A stretch of 64,000 nt of DNA from Eonycteris spelaea (taxonomy: Eukaryota; Chordata; Mammalia; Chiroptera; Pteropodidae). The translations under genes were made by a program, and so were the position numbers. Position 1 is the stretch's first letter, and each line of letters opens with the position of its first letter. The notes beneath the pieces are model-generated. The model ran no database searches and was not told the DNA's origin. It was given only the letters and a program-made list of their open reading frames with translations. Location: positions 2,294,001 through 2,358,000 of the forward strand of contig PUFA01000022.1 in NCBI GenBank assembly GCA_003508835.1, given 5' to 3'. This document shows, one piece after another, positions 57,240 to 64,000 of the stretch.

Positions 57240-57889
57240 GGGAGTGGTCAGATTCTGGACATATTCTGGAGGTAGGGCTGAGAGAGTTCCCTGATGGATT
57301 TGTTGTGTGCGGCGAGTAAAGCAGCATTCAGGGAGATCCCTAGATTAGTTTTTTCTTATGAAAGTTAAATGCATAAAAAGTGGACTTCCCCCACCCCTGA
57401 AATAAGAAAGGGGTGGATATAGAGGGTTTGAGGGGAAAAAAAAAGTTTTGTTAGGGGAAAATTAAGTTTGAGCTCTGCATTAAGCATCTCATGTATATGT
57501 CAAGCGTAGAGTTAGATGTATGGGGCTGGAGGGGAGATCGAAGGTGGAAAAGTAAATGTGCACATCTTCACAGTTATACGATTGGGCTGAGATAGGACGA
57601 GAAAGCTGAGAATGGAGCCAGCACTTAATGCTAATCCAACATTTAGACTCTGGAGTGAATGATAAGGAGGCTCCAGAAAGGAGATTGAAAAACATTTTCT
57701 GCGAGATGACAGAACAAGAAAAGGAACAATAGAAGATGTTCCAGGTTTGGCAGACAAAGATGGACATGTGTCTAAATTACTAAATTCGAATGTTTTCATG
57801 TTATGATAGAAAACCTTTGCCTTGATTAAAAAGGAATACAGCTGACTTTTGAACAGTGCAGTGTTGTTGAAGTTTGACATTAGAAACAA
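57240..57889 (-). mobile_element. L2 LINE with decayed reverse transcriptase
   Basis: Antisense L2: 'gattctggacatattctgga', 'ctgatggatttgttgtgtgc', 'attaagtttgagctctgcat', 'gctaatccaacatttagact' and 'ggctccagaaaggagattga' follow the antisense L2 order. On the - strand the frame at 57512-57889 reads NVGLALSAGSILSFLVLSQ, a decayed form of the L2/CR1 reverse-transcriptase motif NVGVPQGSVLGPLLF. The catalytic YxDD region is not recognisable and stops end the frame. This is a fossil, not a functional protein. Confidence 0.8.
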
Positions 57890-59915
57890 ATGACTAAGTG
57901 ATACCCATTGGCTTTCACCAAGTTGTATATAACTGTACAGATAGTTTTGGAAGTGAACTATAAATTATCTTTGACAAAAAGAAGAAAAAGTTGAATATGT
58001 TTAACAGTAATAATTGTTCAGAAAAACATTTTAAATTCAGTGTGAGTGTATTCTCTTAGATACATGAAAGCTCTTTTTGCATAAGCTTCTGCTCGCTCAG
58101 TAGATAATTTTACATGGGTGTCTTACTTACGAAGGGCTTTCTTTTGGACTGGCACAACTGAAAATACTATTAGGTTTTTCTCTTAGGATTTTCTTTTCCT
58201 ATGTTTACTGTATATGCAAAACAGTATCAAAATACACTTGTAGATACATTTAAATAAATTTTTAAATGATAAATTGTTTTAAAGTTTCTTAACATAAAAA
58301 ATGAAAATGAACATTAAATCTATCTGAGACACATTAGGAAAAGCTAATTCTTGTGCATATTAAATACAATGTCCATTCTGCACTTGGAGAAATGTTACAA
58401 TGCAGTTTTATCACGCCAGACAATCCATAATGTCCATTAGTATATCTTAAGTACACTGAAAACAAGAGGCAGGCTTCATTTGGACCAAATACTTTAAATG
58501 TAAACTGTGTGATAAAAAAAATAATAATAATGAAATACTGTTTGTTATTTTAAGGAAAAAAACCTTGTCTGCACAATGCTTATTGGCCACTGCCTTGTTT
58601 TTCTTTAATGAGTATCAACAAGGATATAATTAAAGTCACTATATCTTACTCTTTCATTGCTGAATTGCGGATTTATTATTCTTGAAATTTGTTTTTTTCA
58701 AATCTCCATGTACAATTAGATTTCTAATTTTTCCTCTTTCAGTAACACAATACTTATTGAAAAGAAGTCTTGGTTCTGAGGAAATGTGTTATATGTTAAT
58801 TACTGTATGACTACATGTGCCCTGGAAAAATATTCGAATTAAAATATTATTTAAGTAAATCAAAATTATATTTGGGTACATTCAATCAGACTAAAGTTTG
58901 TTTCTGTTGGAAATACTTGTTTAAGTTTCAATTTGTTAAAGGTTGTTTCAATCATAGTATTGTTTACTTTTAAGACAATGAGGATAATATGAAATTTTTA
59001 TAATTCGCAAAGACATACTGCAAATTAAAATATAGTTTACCCATAAAATAATCTCAGATGATTGGAATTTATTTTAAATGATGCAAATTGTGAAACTCTG
59101 CCATAACTCAGTAATGTCCAAAAATTTGTACAAAACGTGAGTTTGTGATAATGCAAGTTAACAAAAACAAAATATTTTTAGTTGGTCTTCCAGTAACTCT
59201 GTGGTAAAAGCAGAGAAGATGCTGTCATTTTTAAAAATTCGGCCAAGTAGGAAAAGGACTGATGTTTGCAAAGAGAGTATCCTGCCTATACAGATCTGAG
59301 AGAGAGTGCCATGATTCGAGACAGTCGTTCCTTAACACGTCCTTCCGTCTTCCGTGTCCCCACCAAAGAACAAGTCTGTGTTCACCCATCCTGTCTGTGT
59401 TTTTGAGAACTTGGGATGGCCGAGCATTGACGTTCTTCAGCAATACCACTTAATCTTTATTTGGATACTGTGGGGTTTTCTGTTATTGGAAAGACCATCT
59501 ACTCAACAGTCTTCATTTGTTGGTAAATTAATTGTCTCACTTACTGCCAAGGTTTAAATAGTTGATCTGACTGTCTAAATGATTATGATACCCTTCCTCA
59601 TTGCCTTCTGGAATGCATGCTTAATTGACTAGAATGGGCTCTGCAACTGAAAAACAGCCCCTTAACCAAGAATACTAATGGTGCAATTGCACTTCTCCAA
59701 GAAAAACTAAAAAAAAAAAACTGTTTTTTTTTTTTGTTGTTAGCCGTTCTATTTTTTATTAAAACTGTGTTCTGTTAAAAAGCCAATTTTGTTGTAATAT
59801 TTGCTTCAAAAAATAGAGCTCTATGTCAACCCACAATTTATTTCTACTTTCACTTTTTCTTCAACCTATTAAGAAGCTTACAGTACCACATGAAGATAAA
59901 AAATATGAATAAATC
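57890..59915. other. Unique AT-rich DNA, nothing recognised
   Basis: Two kilobases without a supportable element. The patch at 59260-59430 is richer in GC and carries several CpGs; three overlapping short frames there (63-72 codons) have no domain. Confidence 0.45.
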
Positions 59916-59924
59916 ACAGTTTTC

Positions 59925-60060
59925 ATGCCCAAGCTGCTCATAGTCTGGTGACAGTGAAGACAAAGAAAGAGAAATTGTAATAAGTAATAAGTGTGATAAA
60001 CGCTAAAAGGGATAATCATGGGACTCTCTAGTGTCACCAAGGAACAAGTAGGTTTGAAAG
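59925..60060 (-). mobile_element. L2 LINE 3' fragment (antisense)
   Basis: 'catgcccaagctgctcatag', 'tctggtgacagtgaagacaa', 'aattgtaataagtaataagt' and 'gtgataaacgctaaaaggga' match antisense L2 ('ccctcaaggagctcacagtctagtgggggagacagac...ttacaatacagtgtgataagtgct'). Confidence 0.75.
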
Positions 60061-60180
60061 TAGAACATCCCTAAATATAAGATTTTAAATAGGTTTCAAA
60101 ATTAAAACCTGAGAAGTAGTGAAATAGATTAAGAATTTGATATAATTTTTAAAGTTACCACTCATAATAGAGCAGTGGCA

Positions 60181-60196
60181 TTTTTTTTTTTTTTTT
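60181..60196. repeat. T16 homopolymer
   Basis: Pure T run. It could be an antisense A-tail, but no AATAAA precedes it on the - strand and the adjacent 63-codon antisense frame (60162-60353) is unrecognised. Confidence 0.9.
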
Positions 60197-60199
60197 GAA

Positions 60200-62795
60200 A
60201 ACTGGTAAAAGGGATTCTTTGCTGCAGTAACTGAAGGAAATTAAGAAGTAGAGGGGGAGACCTCATGAGCAAAAATATTTCAGTTACCTTTCTTTGATAT
60301 ATAGGGCTCGAGAATACTTCCATGAGGGATTCATAAGACACACAACCTGCCATCTCATAATGAAAAGATGATTACATTTTATATAGGCCTCCCTTAGGGA
60401 AGGAAAAATATGTTTCAAATCAGGTTAGCCAGCAAATAAAATAGTTTAATTTCATCATGGGTTTGGATCCCCGGCATAGGTTTATAGTCATGTTAGTAAG
60501 CATTAGTTTTGGTGTGTTTTTCTACCAAATCCCCAAACATCTCTCTGGGGATATAAAACTAGAGATTATCGGAGTTTTTTAATGCCTGTACCCATTGCCT
60601 CTGTAACCAATTTCAAGACAAAAATGCCGGAGAGACTTTTCGATAAATCATGTTGCAGTGCCCTGGGACATTACACATTATGAACTACAAAGCACCAACC
60701 TCGCAGTGGTTCCATCTTTTGTTGTTATAATTTTACCAGCTTCTAGCAGTTAAGACAGCAAACAGAAGTGCATAAGAATCTCCACAGTCCTGGGACTACA
60801 GATAATCCCCCTTTATTCAGGATTTCACTATATCTCAGAATTCAGATTGGGATGCATTTGGTCAAGTTAAAAATCCTGAGAAAAGCATTCAACATGCACA
60901 CAGTTTAAGTCATTTTAAACGCAATGCTCTTGTACTATCTATATTTTCAGATCTACGTTCTTTTTCTAAGAATATGTATTCTTATCTATCTTAATTTGTT
61001 CCCCTTAAATTATTAAATTGTACCATATGCCACACAATGACTTTTAATATGATTTCAGTGAAAGCTACTATTAAAGCTTTTAAATTATTATAAGAACAGT
61101 TACTGTGTGTGTGTGTGTGTGTGTGTGTTTGGCGGGGGTAGGATTTATAATCCATAATTCCTGCTAACAACTTTCTTAGCAATTTGCATGGCATTAGCCA
61201 CTCTCTCCAAGTGCCTCTTTGACCTTCCTTGACCTTCCTGCCTGCCTTTTTTCATTGTCTTTTATTGATCACCCTTCTCTTCTCATCTTGTAATTATTTG
61301 TGTTTCCTGAAGTTCTATGCTTTCTTCTTGAGCCATACTGTCTGCTCCTATATTTTTAATATATTGCAAACATGCCAAACTATCAAATCTATCATCTTAA
61401 TTCAGCCTTCTCTCCTAAAATCTTCAAATGTTGTATACGTCAACTAGATGTTCAAACATTATACTTTATAACCCGAGTTTGAAAAAGACTTCTTTCGTTT
61501 TCCAATTTTATTTGCAAATTTCCCTGTTTATATTTTATTTCTGCCCAATATCTATTGAAACATATTCTTAAGAGTTAAAATTAGGAGCATAGCATGGAAG
61601 CAGATAAATCATTTTTCCAAAGAGAAGGTATTTTGTGCATGCTGAACTAAAACCCAGCCAAACATCATCTATACTAACCATCATCCAAAAACAGAATTTG
61701 CAAAAAAATTCCTTTGGCAGTCATTAATTATATTGTAAAGGAAATTTGTAAAATGTTAAACATAGTTCATTTTTCCTAAAAGATGCTTAATGAACTATCA
61801 GAAGGAGAAATGAATTCATATATTTATTAAATTTACAACTTGATATTGCTGTGAGCTTTCCTAAATATGAGTATCTTTTAAGCAGACTTAGTAAAGAATA
61901 AATGATATGTAAATTAACTTTTAGAACTATGTAATTTCATATTGTATTTGAGATTTTCTTTATGAGCAGATAAACTGTCATTGTTCTGTGGAGAACACAG
62001 ATCTCTGAATATAGATGCTTACTTATTGCAAATTACTGATGCCTTAACCCAGAACAACGCTACTGAAATATAGTTGCTCTGGAAAAACTGAAGACTGAGA
62101 TCTCTATTAGAGAGAGTCAGGGACATTTTGAACTTTATTTACTTTGTGCATAGTCTTATTATTTTGGCTCATCCAGAATACGCTTTTGGATTCCTTTAAA
62201 GATGTTAATTATTTGATTACAATTCTTGTGTCAAAAATGTTTTTGTTTGTTTGCATGCTTCTGACTTTAATTAAGTCTTTTGAGCCAACACTGGAAAATT
62301 TATTCTCATGCAGTTTTATCTAGGAAAAAGTATAATCTAATTTCAAGTTTATTTCTTTAGTAACTCGTTTGTCCCAAAGACAATTCATCTGAGGCACTAA
62401 TAGAATTATATATTGATAAATGTCATTTTCCTTCTATTAATCTAAATTTTTATTCCTTGAGAATGGACATTTACAAACGAGATACTATCTATATTTCAGT
62501 ATGTAGCTGTATAATGGGATTGTCATCTGAAATATTATACTGTGAAATACAACATAATTATAAATACCACTTAATTTAGGTATCTACTGTGAGAAATATA
62601 TTCTTTCATTATTTTAAATTATCAATTTGAACAGATGCAGTAAATTGCAATAGCTCATAACCGACATAAACTCGAACACATTACATAAAATCCCATTAAG
62701 CAGAAAATCAGAAAAAGCATCTTCTTCTGTTCTTTAGTTTGTCTATTTATTTAAAAAATCATTGATGTCTATTATAATATGTTAAAGAGACATTC
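60200..62795. other. Unique AT-rich DNA, nothing recognised
   Basis: No supportable gene or repeat apart from the (GT)n at 61104. A pyrimidine-rich stretch at 61220-61450 with a 72-codon frame has no domain. Confidence 0.45.
61104..61128. repeat. (TG)12 microsatellite
   Basis: Perfect TG dinucleotide run followed by 'ttggcgggggtagg'. Confidence 0.95.
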
Positions 62796-62839
62796 AGTCA
62801 ATCCCAGTAAGAGACAGAGAGGAGGGCACCAAAGCACCA

Positions 62840-63125
62840 TGTATCAGGGTTCAGTCAAGAGACCAAACCACAGCAGCACCTGTGACACTTGAACATAAAG
62901 GATGGTTAACTAGCTAGTGAGACAGTGAAACATCATAAAAAGGCATTATGCTGGAAACAACTGTAGGAAGCAGATGTCACCCCGAGAACTAGGAGAACAA
63001 GGGAAAGAGCTTGGGGTTACAAAACCTTTGAAGTATGGAAGAGGGGTCCTTGCAGCCTGAACACCGACCCTCCTGGGGTGCTGTTTGGCAGTAATATCTC
63101 GAGCTTAAAGAGAGGCCCTTAGCCC
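62840..63125 (+). mobile_element. Diverged L1M-like 3' UTR repeat
   Basis: 'gtatcagggttcagtcaaga', 'ccaaaccacagcagcacctg', 'caactgtaggaagcagatgt' and 'gggttacaaaacctttgaag' resemble a class of old repeats beginning 'tatcagggttcagtcagaga..cagaaccac'. Family not certain. Confidence 0.4.
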
Positions 63126-63402
63126 GGTATATTCATACACCATTCCATTAGCGTACATATATAAAGACGTTCATTTCGGTGTGTGGTGCTGCAGGGAGAA
63201 GTTTAGGCAATTCAGGTGTCTATTAATAGAAGAAAAAATAAGCAGATGTGGCGACTACACAGAAAAAACATACTAAGCCGCCATTAGAAGCACTAAACTA
63301 GATGCAGACACAGTAAGGTAGAATCATATTAATATTACATAAATAGAATGTTGCCATGAACTTGATAAAAATTACACGCGCACACACGCACAATCTACTG
63401 CA
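63126..63402 (+). mobile_element. Old L1 (L1M/L1ME) ORF2 end, diverged
   Basis: 'ggcaattcaggtgtctatta', 'atagaagaaaaaataagcag', 'atgtggcgactacacagaaa', 'aagccgccattagaagcact' and 'tagaatcatattaatattac' follow the end of L1 ORF2 ('..aatgtccatcaatagg..gatgtggtatatcc..gcagccattaaaaa..'). Confidence 0.5.
63373..63392. repeat. Short (CA/CG)n tract
   Basis: 'acacgcgcacacacgcacaa', about 20 bp, at the end of the L1-like segment. Confidence 0.85.
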
Positions 63403-63404
63403 AA

Positions 63405-64000
63405 TTTACAAGGACCCATGCAATTATAAAGATAAATATTTAACACATTAAAGGGTTTGTTATGTAGGGAGGAGATTAAGAATGAGGTTAAAAGGAATAA
63501 ATAATAAATAAAAGTAATGTTATTGAAAAACAGAATATTGTATTGATAATATAGTCGGGCCATTACAAAGATCTTTCCCTTCTGCTCCAAAATGGTGACC
63601 AGGGTCTAAAAACCAAAAACGAACAAGTCTAAATACCAGGTATTCTAAAGAGACTAACTAACAGTTGAAGCCAGACTCCTCCCTCAGGGCTTGTTACGTG
63701 TTGAGAGGTTGCTGAATAAGCTGAACTACCTCCAACCATCACCCCAGCAACTCTTTCTTATCCCTTAGTTCACAGCTCCTAAAATATCCAAAAAGACCAG
63801 AAGGGGGAGATACCTCACCTGGGGGCGATGCAACGCTCCCTGATTTCCCCCATGTAAAGAGACACTCCCACCCCATAAATGGAGGGCATAATGAAAACCT
63901 CCCAGAGAATCCTTGTAGAGCTTGGGAGCTGACATATCTATACCATTCAATCTCCAGAACATATACGTATATGTATTTTTCGGAGAATCAGGTTTCAGAG
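63405..64000. other. Unique DNA to window edge
   Basis: No gene or repeat recognised. 63740-63900 is slightly GC-richer; the 65-codon antisense frame there (63765-63962) has no domain. Confidence 0.45.

Noticed and set aside
60162..60353. 63-codon antisense frame beginning MAGCVSYESL
   Set aside because: No recognised family; it runs into the T16 homopolymer and lacks polyadenylation or splice context.
61220..61450. Sense L2 segment
   Set aside because: General pyrimidine richness is similar but block order cannot be followed.

Overview
The window is 64 kb of AT-rich mammalian nuclear DNA with no protein-coding, tRNA or rRNA gene that I can support. It looks like gene-desert or deep-intron sequence. 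No open frame exceeds about 125 codons. The frames with recognisable content are decayed transposon reading frames (LINE-1 ORF2 at 5.1-7.3 kb; LINE-2 reverse transcriptase at 57.5-57.9 kb). The rest lack family signatures, codon structure or supporting splice sites.

The host is a placental mammal: MIR, L2, a CR1/L3-type relic, an MLT1 LTR, Tigger-type DNA transposons and several ages of L1 are all present. There are no Alu, B1/B2, carnivore SINEC, ruminant Bov or horse ERE SINEs. The antisense L1 3' UTR at 37.4-37.8 kb resembles L1s I associate with bats and other Laurasiatheria. The scarcity of young L1s and SINEs would suit a pteropodid (megabat), but that is an inference from memory, not a search.

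Layout: 0-5 kb has MIR and L2 scraps. 5.1-7.7 kb is a rearranged L1. 8.3 kb is a MIR. 10.85-11.1 kb is a possible tRNA-derived SINE with A- and B-box-like motifs. 14.5-16.1 kb is an L1 3' end split by a nested 0.53-kb repeat, carrying a (TA)29 tract and a duplicated tail. 17.7-20.2 kb is a cluster of MIR, Tigger-like DNA transposon, internally deleted L1 with its 5' UTR, and MIR. 25.0-26.3 kb holds a CR1/L3 relic and an antisense L1. 30-38 kb has microsatellites, a MIR and two antisense L1 3' ends. 40.8-46.4 kb has two MIRs, an MLT1 LTR, an old L1 ORF2 and an L2. 48.8-49.6 kb is an antisense L1 3' UTR. 49.7-53.3 kb is the least explained part: a sharp CpG cluster with an ATG frame, a CCAAT/TATA pair, a DNA transposon and unusually CpG-rich unique sequence. 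55-60 kb has a (GT)25, an LTR-like segment and two antisense L2 copies. The last kilobase has an L1-like tail.

No operon, CRISPR array, phage or novel coding system is visible. The best leads are the CpG cluster near 49.8 kb, the adjacent promoter-like motifs, the CpG-retaining unique block at 51.8-53.3 kb, the LTR-like segment near 55.6 kb, and the oddly assembled L1s. All repeat assignments come from recognising consensus sequences by eye; subfamily names are deliberately loose.
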